A stretch of 64,000 nt of DNA from Vitreoscilla massiliensis (GTDB lineage: Bacteria > Pseudomonadota > Gammaproteobacteria > Burkholderiales > Neisseriaceae). The translations under genes were made by a program, and so were the position numbers. The notes beneath the pieces are model-generated. The model had not been told where the DNA came from and did not search any database. It saw nothing but the letters and a program-made list of their open reading frames with translations. This document shows, in pieces, positions 42,906 through 51,044 of the stretch; the stretch's first letter is position 1; every line of letters begins with the position of its first letter. The stretch lies in contig NZ_LN898220.1 in assembly GCF_001457815.1 (NCBI RefSeq), positions 248,001 to 312,000 of the forward strand. The letters run 5' to 3'.

Positions 42906-43760
42906 ATGTCTATTGTTTCCAAACATTCTGCAGGCTTGGCCATGCTGGTCTTTGTCTTGCTGTGGGGCAGTGCCGCCATCTTTACCCGTTGGGGCTTGAA
43001 CCATTCTTCTGTTGCCATCTTGTTAATCGGCCGTTATGCGGTCGCCATTGTTGTCTTGAGCTTGTTGGCCTTAAAAACCCGCCAGTGGTTGCCCGATAAG
43101 GGCACGCGGCTGCAAGTGTTACAGGCCGGTTTTTTATTGGTGGGCGGCTATTCCATCGCCTATTTTGAAGCGATGGCGCACGGCATCACGCCAGGGCTAT
43201 TGGCCACCTTGCTCGGTACGCAACCGATTTTGACTTTGCTCCTTACCGAATGGCGCTTTTCGGCCTTGCGCCTCATCGGCTTATTGTTGGCCTTGGCGGG
43301 TTTGATTTTAATCGTCGGACGCGGTTTGAGCATTGCCGGCATGGATGTGTGGGCGTGGCTGTTTTCATTCATCGCCTTGGCTTGCATCACTTTGGGCACG
43401 CTGCTGCAAAAGAAAATCAAGCAAGCGCCGCAGCAAGTGCTGCCGCTGCAATTTGTGCTGACTTTGTTGATGTGTCTGCTGCTGTTACCGCAAACCACCA
43501 TGCCCACCGATTTCAGCTTCGGCTATTGGATACCGGTATTGTGGTTGGGGGTGGTGATTTCGGTGGTAGCGCAATTGCTGCTCTATAAATTGATCCAAGG
43601 CGGCAATGTGGTCAACATCACCAGCTTGTTTTATTTGGTGCCCATTGTCACCGCGATATTGGACTTTTTGGTGTGGGGTCATGCGATGTCGTTCACCGAA
43701 ATCCTCGGTATGGCGGCCATCGTCTTGGGCATTATCTTGGTGTTTAAACCAAGTAAGTAA
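42906..43760 (+). CDS. EamA/DMT family transporter
   Basis: 284 residues with ten hydrophobic segments in two EamA repeats. VFVLLWGSAAIFTRWGLNHSS is the usual first helix and GGNVVNITSLFYLVPIVTAILDFLVWG the conserved late part. These drug/metabolite transporters often export amino acids. An upstream Val/Ala-rich leader ORF suggests that export of, or response to, these residues could be relevant here. Divergent AraC regulator; AAGGGA precedes the ATG. Confidence 0.9.
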   Translation: MSIVSKHSAGLAMLVFVLLWGSAAIFTRWGLNHSSVAILLIGRYAVAIVVLSLLALKTRQWLPDKGTRLQVLQAGFLLVGGYSIAYFEAMAHGITPGLLATLLGTQPILTLLLTEWRFSALRLIGLLLALAGLILIVGRGLSIAGMDVWAWLFSFIALACITLGTLLQKKIKQAPQQVLPLQFVLTLLMCLLLLPQTTMPTDFSFGYWIPVLWLGVVISVVAQLLLYKLIQGGNVVNITSLFYLVPIVTAILDFLVWGHAMSFTEILGMAAIVLGIILVFKPSK

Positions 43761-43784
43761 ACACTGAGCGATGGCAACACAAAC

Positions 43785-43815
43785 AAGCGGCCTGTAAATG
43801 GTTTACAGGCCGCTT
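43785..43815. terminator. Inverted DUS terminator after the EamA gene
   Basis: AAGCGGCCTGTAAA and TTTACAGGCCGCTT around TGG, 24 bases past the stop. Confidence 0.75.
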
Positions 43816-43913
43816 TGGCTTGATGGTTAATGCTTACGCATCAAAACCAAGACTCTACGGTGTTACTTAGTGTTACTTCCTAGGGTACGGCTGCTACTGT
43901 CTTCTCCTGAAGA

Positions 43914-44171
43914 TTATGATTTGGCTTTTGCAACGGCGTGTTTGGCTGCATGGTGTTTCGCGGTTTTGTGCGCTTTTTTACTGACTTGGTGCGCTGCAGG
44001 TGCAGCTGGCTTTTTTACCTCTGCTTTAACAGGTGTGACTTTTGCAGGTGTCGCTTTGGCAGGCGCGGCTTTGGCGGATGTTGTTTGGGCAGGAGCGACA
44101 GTGGCGGCCATGCTCATGGCAGAAAATGAAGCAACAGCGGCAATCACAACAGCGTTTACAAGTTTGTTCAT
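43914..44171 (-). CDS. Asr-like secreted Ala/Lys/Pro-rich protein
   Basis: 85 residues. A signal peptide (about 1-22, ending MSMAA) is followed by a low-complexity tail of Ala, Lys, Pro and His with repeated AKA-AP units and KKAHKTAKHHAAKH near the end. Composition and layout resemble the enterobacterial acid-shock protein Asr, which works as a basic periplasmic chaperone at low pH. Identity is compositional rather than aligned, so homology is uncertain. Tandem repeats lie in its upstream region. Confidence 0.65.
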   Translation of the reverse strand: MNKLVNAVVIAAVASFSAMSMAATVAPAQTTSAKAAPAKATPAKVTPVKAEVKKPAAPAAHQVSKKAHKTAKHHAAKHAVAKAKS

Positions 44172-44190
44172 TCACAACTCCTTTATACAA

Positions 44191-44213
44191 GTTAAATCTA
44201 CTCAGGTTAAATC
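44191..44213 (-). promoter_or_regulatory. Tandem GATTTAAC repeats upstream of the Asr-like gene
   Basis: On the minus strand GATTTAAC occurs twice, start-to-start 15 bases apart, just upstream of TATAAAG and AAGGAG before the start at 44171. The spacing and repeat type are compatible with a dimeric response regulator. Unproven. Confidence 0.35.
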
Positions 44214-44251
44214 GGAACACAGTATCGGTTTCGGTGAGTGCATGATGCGCT

Positions 44252-44274
44252 CGAAAACTTAGGCGAAACTTAGG
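44252..44274. repeat. Short tandem repeat upstream of the Asr-like gene
   Basis: CGAAAACTTAGG followed directly by CGAAACTTAGG, about 80-100 bases before the gene. Purpose unknown. Confidence 0.5.
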
Positions 44275-44390
44275 AGAGTTTGAAACTGTGTAAGCCTCAA
44301 TCCGGCTTTAATGTAGCTGGGTTAAAACACATTTAGATGCTTGTTTTTGTGGGTTTTATATTAAGATAAAGCTTAAAAACAACATAAAAA

Positions 44391-44421
44391 AAGCGGCCTG
44401 TAAACGATTTACAGGCCGCTT
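44391..44421. terminator. Inverted DUS terminator after the CapA-family gene
   Basis: AAGCGGCCTGTAAA and TTTACAGGCCGCTT around CGA, with A and T flanks that extend the stem and supply a T-run on the minus strand. Confidence 0.78.
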
Positions 44422-44437
44422 GATATGCTCGCCAGAT

Positions 44438-46180
44438 TTATCCCCAATGCTGGCGCGTCGCCACACAGCTTGGAAAGCGCTGTAACGAAGTGTCTACCAC
44501 GCTCGGCGCCCAAACCGAGCCACTGTCATCGCACCAACGACTGGGCGCAGGCGCTTTGAAGGTGTGCGCCAGCAGTGCTTGGCTGGTCAAATCTTCACGC
44601 CAACCCATGCGCACATCGACATTGCTGGCGGCCTGCATTTTCGCGTGAATGCGCGCTTGCGTCGCCGCATTCGCCCATACCGGCCGATAATCATTGCCAT
44701 TGCTGCGCCCCGATACCGACAGCGGCAAGGCGAGCACGTCTTGCGCCAGCAATTGCTTGCCAGCGAAATCCAAACGCAATTGCACCGCCACGCTGTCTTT
44801 GTCCGATGGATTGCCATTACCGCCAAACACAAAATTGGCGAGCGAATACACAATCACTCCTTGCTTGTAACGCTCCAAGCCTTGCACCACATGCGGATGG
44901 TGGCCGAGCACAGCGTTGATGCCGCGGTCTATGGCGTAATGGGCGATTGCGCGTTGGGTGGTATTTTGGCGGTATTGGCGCTCTTGCCCCCAGTGAAACG
45001 ACATGATGAGGTAATCGACGTCTTGGCCTTTGAAATGCGCCAACGCTTGCTCCACCGCCTCTTTGCCTTGTGCCACACTCCATGCTTTGGCGCCAGCCAA
45101 GGCGATGCGTTTGCCTTTGATGTCGATGATTTGGTATTGCTGATAGCCAAATGCCGGTATTTGTGCGGCCTGTAAGGCTTGCAGCGTGTCGGCATGGCCT
45201 TGTGCGCCATAATCGTGGCTGTGGTTATTGGCCACATTCACCGCTTCTATCGAACCTGCGCGCAACACGCCCACCAATGCCGGCGCACCTTTGAACACAA
45301 ATGGCTTATCCATTCCACCGTTGGCCTGCGTCAGCGGCCCTTCCAAATTAGCAATGCTCAAATCATCGTGTGCCAACACATCGGCCATTTCTTGCATAAA
45401 ATACGCATCGCCTTGCTCACGCCACACCGCGGGCAAAGTGCCGGCGCTGACATCGCCCAAATGGCTGCCCAAAGTGGTGTCACCCACGGCGGTAATGGTG
45501 ATTTGGCTCCAAGCACTCGCGGCTGGTGCCGCCAATAATAAGGGCGGCAAGGCGGTTTGTTGGCGGTACAGCTGGATGGGTCGTTGGTACACACGTTCCA
45601 AGGTGATGACGCCTATGGCCGTGCTCAGCGCTGCCGCCGCCAACAAAGCCCACGGTGTGCTGGCTTTATCGGTCTCGACTGTCGCAATGTCTGTTGCCAC
45701 ACCAGCAACATCGGCATCGGCAAGCACTGCCTCCCACTGACCACCAAAACGCTGCGCCCACATACCATCGTAACGCTCACGCAAACGCGGATGCAGCAGC
45801 CATTTGCGCGCCAATAACCATGTTTGCAGCGGAATGCGGTGCACATGCGCATTCAAAGCGGCCTGAATTTGTGCGGCAGTGGCGGTATGCGGCAGGTTTA
45901 AATGCGCATACAAATTGAGGTGGGACAAGGCCGCATGTTGGGCGGTGAGATTTTTCAAATACAAATTGTATTGCAGCCGCAGCGTGTCGCTGAGCAAATA
46001 GCGTTCGGCCTTGGCCAATATCGCTTCGGGCAATAATTTGGCCGTGTGATGCAGGCCGATGACATGGCGCAAACGCGCGCCATCTGCGTTTTCAGGTACG
46101 CCCAATAAGGCATACAAATTCACCGCTTGCGCGTCGACAGTCCCCATGTGATTTCTTTTTATGCAGGTGTGGTTACTCAT
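44438..46180 (-). CDS. CapA-family protein with tandem J-like modules
   Basis: About 580 residues. Two divergent DnaJ-like modules at the N-terminus (VNLYALLGVPENADGARLR..., then LNLYAHLNLPHTATAAQIQ...) each end in a conserved-looking LR-x-(Q/R)-Y. One membrane segment follows (about 170-190), then a metallophosphatase-like CapA/PgsA domain with VGDTTLGSHLG, DLSIANLEGPLT, NVANNHSHDYG, MSFHWGQE and GHHPHVVQG. The start is not decided: 46180 has GAGGAG at long spacing and 46147 gives the first clean J-module. Function of CapA domains outside capsule operons is uncertain. Confidence 0.75.
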   Translation of the reverse strand: MSNHTCIKRNHMGTVDAQAVNLYALLGVPENADGARLRHVIGLHHTAKLLPEAILAKAERYLLSDTLRLQYNLYLKNLTAQHAALSHLNLYAHLNLPHTATAAQIQAALNAHVHRIPLQTWLLARKWLLHPRLRERYDGMWAQRFGGQWEAVLADADVAGVATDIATVETDKASTPWALLAAAALSTAIGVITLERVYQRPIQLYRQQTALPPLLLAAPAASAWSQITITAVGDTTLGSHLGDVSAGTLPAVWREQGDAYFMQEMADVLAHDDLSIANLEGPLTQANGGMDKPFVFKGAPALVGVLRAGSIEAVNVANNHSHDYGAQGHADTLQALQAAQIPAFGYQQYQIIDIKGKRIALAGAKAWSVAQGKEAVEQALAHFKGQDVDYLIMSFHWGQERQYRQNTTQRAIAHYAIDRGINAVLGHHPHVVQGLERYKQGVIVYSLANFVFGGNGNPSDKDSVAVQLRLDFAGKQLLAQDVLALPLSVSGRSNGNDYRPVWANAATQARIHAKMQAASNVDVRMGWREDLTSQALLAHTFKAPAPSRWCDDSGSVWAPSVVDTSLQRFPSCVATRQHWG

Positions 46181-46376
46181 ACCACTGCTGTTCTCCTCAG
46201 CAGCCCTTATGCCTGCGGCCATGCCACAGACATACCCACCAATTGTAACTGAATCGACATGAAAATAACCACTTGCAGCGCAACACTCGCGCGCTTAAAC
46301 TTTACCGGCCGCTGTTGGTGTTACCAGAACGCAGTGGCAGCAGTGACCACTCCGACACTTACCCATGAGGCCTGCC

Positions 46377-46595
46377 ATGAGCGACAAACTCACCGCCGAA
46401 CAATTGGCGAAAATCAAACCGATTCCTTACAACGACGACGAGCAAGAAGACGAAGGCTATGCCAAGCTCAGCCCTGAGCAATTGCAACGCATCAACCGCC
46501 AAAACAGCGGCAATTTTGTTGAAGGCTTGGTTGACGACGCCATCACGCCAGACAAAGACAAACCCAAAGTAGCGCCGCTGCCTGAAGAAGATTGA
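46377..46595 (+). CDS. Small acidic hypothetical protein
   Basis: 72 residues, rich in Asp, Glu, Lys and Pro, hydrophilic with no membrane segment. GAGG six bases before 46377 favours the second in-frame ATG. It lies 66 bases upstream of the TrmB-like gene on the same strand. Probably disordered; no family recognised. Confidence 0.55.
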   Translation: MSDKLTAEQLAKIKPIPYNDDEQEDEGYAKLSPEQLQRINRQNSGNFVEGLVDDAITPDKDKPKVAPLPEED

Positions 46596-46661
46596 AGCGA
46601 CAAACACCATCTGCCCACACTAGCCATGCCCAAACGTGGGCATTTTCTTTACAATAGCGCC

Positions 46662-47288
46662 ATGAAAACCTTCCCTAACATCCGTTTGTTCCAAATCGAA
46701 CACATCCATGCGCCGCGTGATTTTCATGTGGTGCAACACGCCCATGCCTGTTTGGAAATCGGCGCTGGCAAAGGCAAACACGCCTTGGGCTTTGCCGCCA
46801 AACACCCACAACTGCATTTATTGGCGATAGAACGCACCGCCGAAAAATACCAAGCGTTTTTAAAACAATACCAAGCCGCGCCGCTGAGCAACCTCAGCCC
46901 CATCCACGCCGATGCGATTGCGTGGTCGGTGCACGGTTTAAAGCCGCAACAGCTTGAGCAAATTTTCATACTCTACCCCAACCCCGAGCCTAAGAATCCG
47001 GCGCAACGTTGGCTCAATATGCCTTACTTTGAATTTTTGCTGTCGCGCTTGCAAGACGGCGGCAGCATTACCTTGGCCAGCAACATTCCCGATTACATCG
47101 CCGAAGCGGCGGCGCAATGCCAGCAAGTGTGGAAATTGCCGTTTGTACAAGAAACCATCCCCAAACACTTTGCCCGTACCCATTTTGAAACCAAGTATTT
47201 GGAACGCGGCGAGCCGTGTTCACAATTAATCATCACCAAACCACAAGGCTATGCCACGCGTTTTGATGAATTTGATAAGACGGTTTAA
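46662..47288 (+). CDS. TrmB-like SAM methyltransferase
   Basis: 208 residues. The SAM loop LEIGAGKGKHALGFA and the acidic end of strand 2 (LLAIER) agree with tRNA (guanine-N7)-methyltransferases. The usual DPWPKKRH-type motif is replaced by YPNPEPKNPAQRW. The C-terminal RTHFETKYLERGEPCSQLI matches TrmB. It is either a divergent TrmB or a paralogue with a changed RNA target. The start at 46662 is chosen because earlier in-frame codons lack family resemblance. Confidence 0.72.
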   Translation: MKTFPNIRLFQIEHIHAPRDFHVVQHAHACLEIGAGKGKHALGFAAKHPQLHLLAIERTAEKYQAFLKQYQAAPLSNLSPIHADAIAWSVHGLKPQQLEQIFILYPNPEPKNPAQRWLNMPYFEFLLSRLQDGGSITLASNIPDYIAEAAAQCQQVWKLPFVQETIPKHFARTHFETKYLERGEPCSQLIITKPQGYATRFDEFDKTV

Positions 47289-47294
47289 ACCATG

Positions 47295-47332
47295 AAAAAA
47301 GCGGCCTGTAAACGTTTACAGGCCGCTTTTTT
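47295..47332. terminator. Inverted DUS terminator, nearly loopless
   Basis: 19-bp arms AAAAAAGCGGCCTGTAAAC and its complement directly abut, so only a few bases form the loop. T-runs lie on both sides, so it can terminate both the TrmB-like gene and the convergent ABM gene. Confidence 0.85.
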
Positions 47333-47348
47333 GAATGTTCCATGCATG

Positions 47349-47654
47349 TCAGCACTTGGGCTCAAACAAACCATGACCGCCAACCGGCTCGGTAATCATG
47401 TGACTGTCCATGCTGGCGATTAAGGGGCGGCCTTGCTCTAAGGCCTGTTTGACGGCAGGCAAACTCAAGGCGGCTTGGTGGCTTAAACTGTCCAGCCACA
47501 CCTCGGTAATCCACACGCTGTCATCATTACTGGGGTCGCGGGCGATGATGTAACTCAAACACCCAGGCAAACCCGACACCGCATGCAATAAGATGCCAAT
47601 CAAGGCTTCGCGTTGGCCTGTCACCGCAGTCATGCGGCCGATTAATCCGTACAT
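47349..47654 (-). CDS. Antibiotic biosynthesis monooxygenase (ABM) domain protein
   Basis: 101 residues from MYGLIGRMTAVTGQREALIGILL, the dimeric alpha/beta-barrel ABM type with VWITEVWLDSLSHQAALSLP. The second ATG (47654), six bases after GGGGG, is favoured over 47660. These small proteins act as monooxygenases or heme-degrading or housekeeping enzymes; a role cannot be told from sequence. Confidence 0.8.
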   Translation of the reverse strand: MYGLIGRMTAVTGQREALIGILLHAVSGLPGCLSYIIARDPSNDDSVWITEVWLDSLSHQAALSLPAVKQALEQGRPLIASMDSHMITEPVGGHGLFEPKC

Positions 47655-47729
47655 GTTCATCCCCCTTCATATGGTCATGCGTGCATGACATGGGTTTAAC
47701 AGCTTATGCGCCGAGTATATACCTTAAAA

Positions 47730-47757
47730 AAGCGGCCTGTAAATTTACAGGCCGCTT
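47730..47757. terminator. Inverted DUS terminator
   Basis: AAGCGGCCTGTAAA and TTTACAGGCCGCTT abut with no spacer, 14 bases past the stop of the gene at 47771, with A/T flanks. Confidence 0.8.
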
Positions 47758-47770
47758 CGTTTGCTTTAAC

Positions 47771-48295
47771 TCACCATTTGAATGGAAAAACCACCGGTAA
47801 ATCGGGATGCAATTGCGCCAAACACGCCTCAAATGCCGCGATTTGCGCCGCACTCAAGTCGTCTTGTTCATCCAACAAGGCATCGGCCTGCCCCATCAAA
47901 TTGGCCAATTGCAACCAGCCCATAAAATCCAAGCGCAATGCTGTGAACGCGCTTGGGTGCAAACTGCCGGCATCGTGGTCGGCAAAATGACACTGGCCGT
48001 GCTCATCCAACACATACACATCGCCTTGGCCGTCTTCGGCAAACAACCAAAAGCGCGAACGCGTTTTCGCATCAACATCGTCCGCCCACAACAAATCTTG
48101 TTGCTTGGCACTGTTGTGGTGGCGCGCCACGCACGCCGTCCACAACACCGCATCGGCCGATAAGGTTTGCGTGTCGATGTGGCTGACCAAATTCACATAC
48201 TCAGCCGGCAACCATGGCGATGCCGACCAAGGTTTGGGCTGAGGCAAACGCGGTAGCGCGGCTTGGATGTCACAAGCGGCCTGTAAACTGAACAT
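47771..48295 (-). CDS. SMI1/KNR4-like hypothetical protein
   Basis: 174 residues. The stretch DGQGDVYVLDEHGQCHFADHD followed by LRLDFMGWLQL resembles the late part of SMI1/KNR4 (SUKH) proteins, some of which are toxin immunity proteins. No toxin gene is next to it. GAGGAG six bases before 48295 sets the start. The first codons contain a full DUS (48274-48287) that encodes FSLQAAC. Family placement is tentative. Confidence 0.55.
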   Translation of the reverse strand: MFSLQAACDIQAALPRLPQPKPWSASPWLPAEYVNLVSHIDTQTLSADAVLWTACVARHHNSAKQQDLLWADDVDAKTRSRFWLFAEDGQGDVYVLDEHGQCHFADHDAGSLHPSAFTALRLDFMGWLQLANLMGQADALLDEQDDLSAAQIAAFEACLAQLHPDLPVVFPFKW

Positions 48296-48310
48296 CACAC
48301 GCTCCTCAAG

Positions 48311-49843
48311 TTAATGCGCACCGCCGCCGCCACTGCTGGCACCAAACGGCGGCTTGGCAAACCACACCACGCCGATTAACACGATGAACAGAATCGCACC
48401 AGCGTAAAACACCTCGTTAGAGGCCATGATGTAGGCCTGTTGGGTAATGGTTTGGTTCAAGACTGCATGTTGCTGCACCGTACTCATGCCCATTTGCCCC
48501 ATTTGCTGTTGCATTTCTACACTCATCGGATTGTACGGGTTAATCGCTTCGACCAAATGCGCATGGTGGACGATTTCACGCCGCTCCCACATGGTGGTGG
48601 CAATCGAAGTACCGATACCACCAGCCAAGATGCGCACGAAATTCGACAGACTTGAGGCATTGGCAATGTTTTGCGGTGCAATGCGCGACAGCGTGATTTG
48701 CGTTAACGGCAGGAAGAACATCGACATGCCCACGCCTTGCCAAAATTGCGGCCAGAAGATGTCCCAAAAATCCATGTCGGCATTGAAATCGGTGCGCCAC
48801 CAGAAACACACGGCATAAGTGAGGAAACTCATGGTCACCAAGATGCGCATGTCCATGCGCCCACCGAATTTACCGATGATCGGCGACAAGATCACCGGCA
48901 ATATGCCTATCGGCGCCGCCGCCAAACCCGCCCAAGTGGCGGTATAGCCCAATTGGGTTTGCATCACCAATGGCAGGAGCACAATCGCGCCCATGTACAC
49001 CATAAATGCCAAACTGAGCGAAATCACACCGACGGTGAAATTGCGGTCTTTGAACAGCTTCAAATCGACAATCGGATAATCTGAGCCCAGCTCCCACACA
49101 ATCAAATACGCCAAACTCACCACTGCCACCACGCACAACACAATGATTTCGGTCGAGGCAAACCAGTCCAGCTCTTTGCCGCGGTCTAGCATCATTTGCA
49201 GCGCGCCCACCCCAATGACCAACAGCGACAAGCCGAGGTAATCAATCGGTTGGTGTTTGATTTCGGTTTCACGGTGGTGCAATTGTTTGTACGCCACCCA
49301 CACCGCAAACACGCCTATGGGAATATTGATAAAGAAAATCCAGCCCCAATGCCAGTTGTCACTGATGATGCCGCCCAAAATCGGGCCGAAAATCGGCGCG
49401 ACAATGATGGTCATAGACCACAAGGCCAAGGCCATCGGGCGTTTTTCCGGTGGATAAGCGGCCAGTAACAGCGATTGCGACAGCGGAATCATCGGCCCTG
49501 CCACCGCGCCTTGCATCACGCGAAACAGAATCAACACTTCCAAGCTGGGCGCAATGCCGCACAGCCATGAGGCCAACACAAACAAAGCGGTAGAGGTGAC
49601 AAACGTCTTCACCTCACCAAAACGCTTGGCCAACCAGCCGGTTAAAGGCACCGAAATCGCATTCGCCACCGCAAACGAGGTGATGACCCACGTGCCTTGC
49701 GAGGTGGCGGCGCCCAAATTACCGGAAATGGTGGGCAAAGCCACGTTGGCAATGGTGGAATCCAACACCTGCATAAATACCGCAATCGATAAGGCCAGCG
49801 TGACCCAAACGAGGCTTGCGCCCCGCAGTGGAGGATGTGCCAT
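48311..49843 (-). CDS. emrB: EmrB-type drug efflux permease (DHA2, 14 TM)
   Basis: 510 residues with 14 hydrophobic segments. DHA2 signatures are LDSTIANVALPTISGNLGA, GWLAKRFGEVKTF, RVMQGAVAGPMIPLSQSLLLAAYP and WRWGWIFFINIP-like WHWGWIFFINIPIGV. AAGGCGG precedes the start. It is last in the operon tolC-like, emrA, emrB and should move hydrophobic drugs or fatty acids out of the cell with them; the Neisseria counterpart is FarB. Confidence 0.92.
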   Translation of the reverse strand: MAHPPLRGASLVWVTLALSIAVFMQVLDSTIANVALPTISGNLGAATSQGTWVITSFAVANAISVPLTGWLAKRFGEVKTFVTSTALFVLASWLCGIAPSLEVLILFRVMQGAVAGPMIPLSQSLLLAAYPPEKRPMALALWSMTIIVAPIFGPILGGIISDNWHWGWIFFINIPIGVFAVWVAYKQLHHRETEIKHQPIDYLGLSLLVIGVGALQMMLDRGKELDWFASTEIIVLCVVAVVSLAYLIVWELGSDYPIVDLKLFKDRNFTVGVISLSLAFMVYMGAIVLLPLVMQTQLGYTATWAGLAAAPIGILPVILSPIIGKFGGRMDMRILVTMSFLTYAVCFWWRTDFNADMDFWDIFWPQFWQGVGMSMFFLPLTQITLSRIAPQNIANASSLSNFVRILAGGIGTSIATTMWERREIVHHAHLVEAINPYNPMSVEMQQQMGQMGMSTVQQHAVLNQTITQQAYIMASNEVFYAGAILFIVLIGVVWFAKPPFGASSGGGGAH

Positions 49844-49852
49844 CGCGCCGCC

Positions 49853-51043
49853 TTAATGTTCGTATGAACTCAAAATGTCGTTAATCGCGCTGTCCACCTC
49901 AGTGAAACGGTCGGCTGCCGCCGCGGTTGCCAGCGTTTTGTCTTTGACGGTAGCTGTAGCCACAGACGCACCTTGTTGGTTGGAAACGTCCACGGTGGCT
50001 TTCATCGACAAACCGATGCGCAGCGGATGGGCGGCCAATTCTTTGGCGTCCAATTGGATGCGCACTGGTACCCGTTGCACCACTTTAATCCAGTTACCAG
50101 TGGCATTTTGCGCTGGCAACACGCTGAACGCACTGCCGGTACCGGCTGACAAACCCAATACTTTGCCGTGGAACACCACTTTGTCGCCGTACAAATCAGA
50201 CACCAAACTCACCGGCTGACCCAAACGCAGTTTCGCCAATTGGTTTTCCTTGAAGTTGGCATCCACCCACAGATTGTTCAAAGGCACGATGGCCATCAAT
50301 GGGCTGCCTGCGGCCACTTTTTGACCCACTTGCACATTGCGACGCGCCACTTGGCCATCGCTGGCGGCTTTGATGTGGGTGCGCTCCAAGTTTAACCACG
50401 CATCTTTCATGTGTGACATCGCGGTTTGCACGGCTGGCTGTTCGCGCAAAGACTCGCGACCCAAAGCGGCTTTCGATTGTTGCTCTTGCGCATGCGCGGC
50501 GGTCAAAGCGGCTTGCGCGGCTTCCACTGCCGAACGCGCGTGTGAAATTTCCTCATCGGAAATGGCATCGGTGCCAGCCAAAGTCATGCGGCGCGCCAAA
50601 TCGGCTTGGGCTTTTTTCAAATTCGCTTGTTGTACCGCAATTTGTGCACTGGCTTGGCGCACACCGGCGCTCAATTGTTGGTTTTGCTTGGCGGCATTGG
50701 CCAATTCGCTTTTGGCGCGCTCATACGCCAATTGCGCATCATCGGCATCCAATTCCACCAATACCTGCCCTGCTTTCACATTATCGGTATCGTCCACGGC
50801 CACGCTGTTCACCGTGCCATTGATTTGCGGTGTCACTTGAATCAAATGGCCACCCACGTAGGAGTCATCGGTTTCGACTTCGTGTTGCCACACCAAAAAA
50901 TACATGGCGGCAAAACCAGCGCCTATGGCCAATAAAATCAAGGTCAACAGCAATAAATTGCGTTTGCGCTTGCTGCCGGCGGGTTTGGCGACGATTTGGG
51001 GATTTTGTTCGGTTTGAACTGCTGTGCTAGGTGTTTCGCTCAT
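49853..51043 (-). CDS. emrA: EmrA-type membrane fusion protein
   Basis: 396 residues. One N-terminal membrane helix (about 30-50) is followed by VETDDSYVGGHLIQVTPQINGTV, a long coiled-coil hairpin (about 105-200) and a lipoyl/barrel part with DGQVARRNVQVGQKV and PLNNLWVDANFKENQL. It bridges EmrB and the outer-membrane channel. The start at 51043 has AGGA and follows the upstream stop by one base (TAAGATG). Confidence 0.93.
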   Translation of the reverse strand: MSETPSTAVQTEQNPQIVAKPAGSKRKRNLLLLTLILLAIGAGFAAMYFLVWQHEVETDDSYVGGHLIQVTPQINGTVNSVAVDDTDNVKAGQVLVELDADDAQLAYERAKSELANAAKQNQQLSAGVRQASAQIAVQQANLKKAQADLARRMTLAGTDAISDEEISHARSAVEAAQAALTAAHAQEQQSKAALGRESLREQPAVQTAMSHMKDAWLNLERTHIKAASDGQVARRNVQVGQKVAAGSPLMAIVPLNNLWVDANFKENQLAKLRLGQPVSLVSDLYGDKVVFHGKVLGLSAGTGSAFSVLPAQNATGNWIKVVQRVPVRIQLDAKELAAHPLRIGLSMKATVDVSNQQGASVATATVKDKTLATAAAADRFTEVDSAINDILSSYEH

Positions 51044-51044
51044 C

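Noticed and set aside
43858..43880. Tandem GTGTTACTT repeats between the EamA and Asr-like genes
   Set aside because: Only two short copies in a downstream region of both genes; no evident role.
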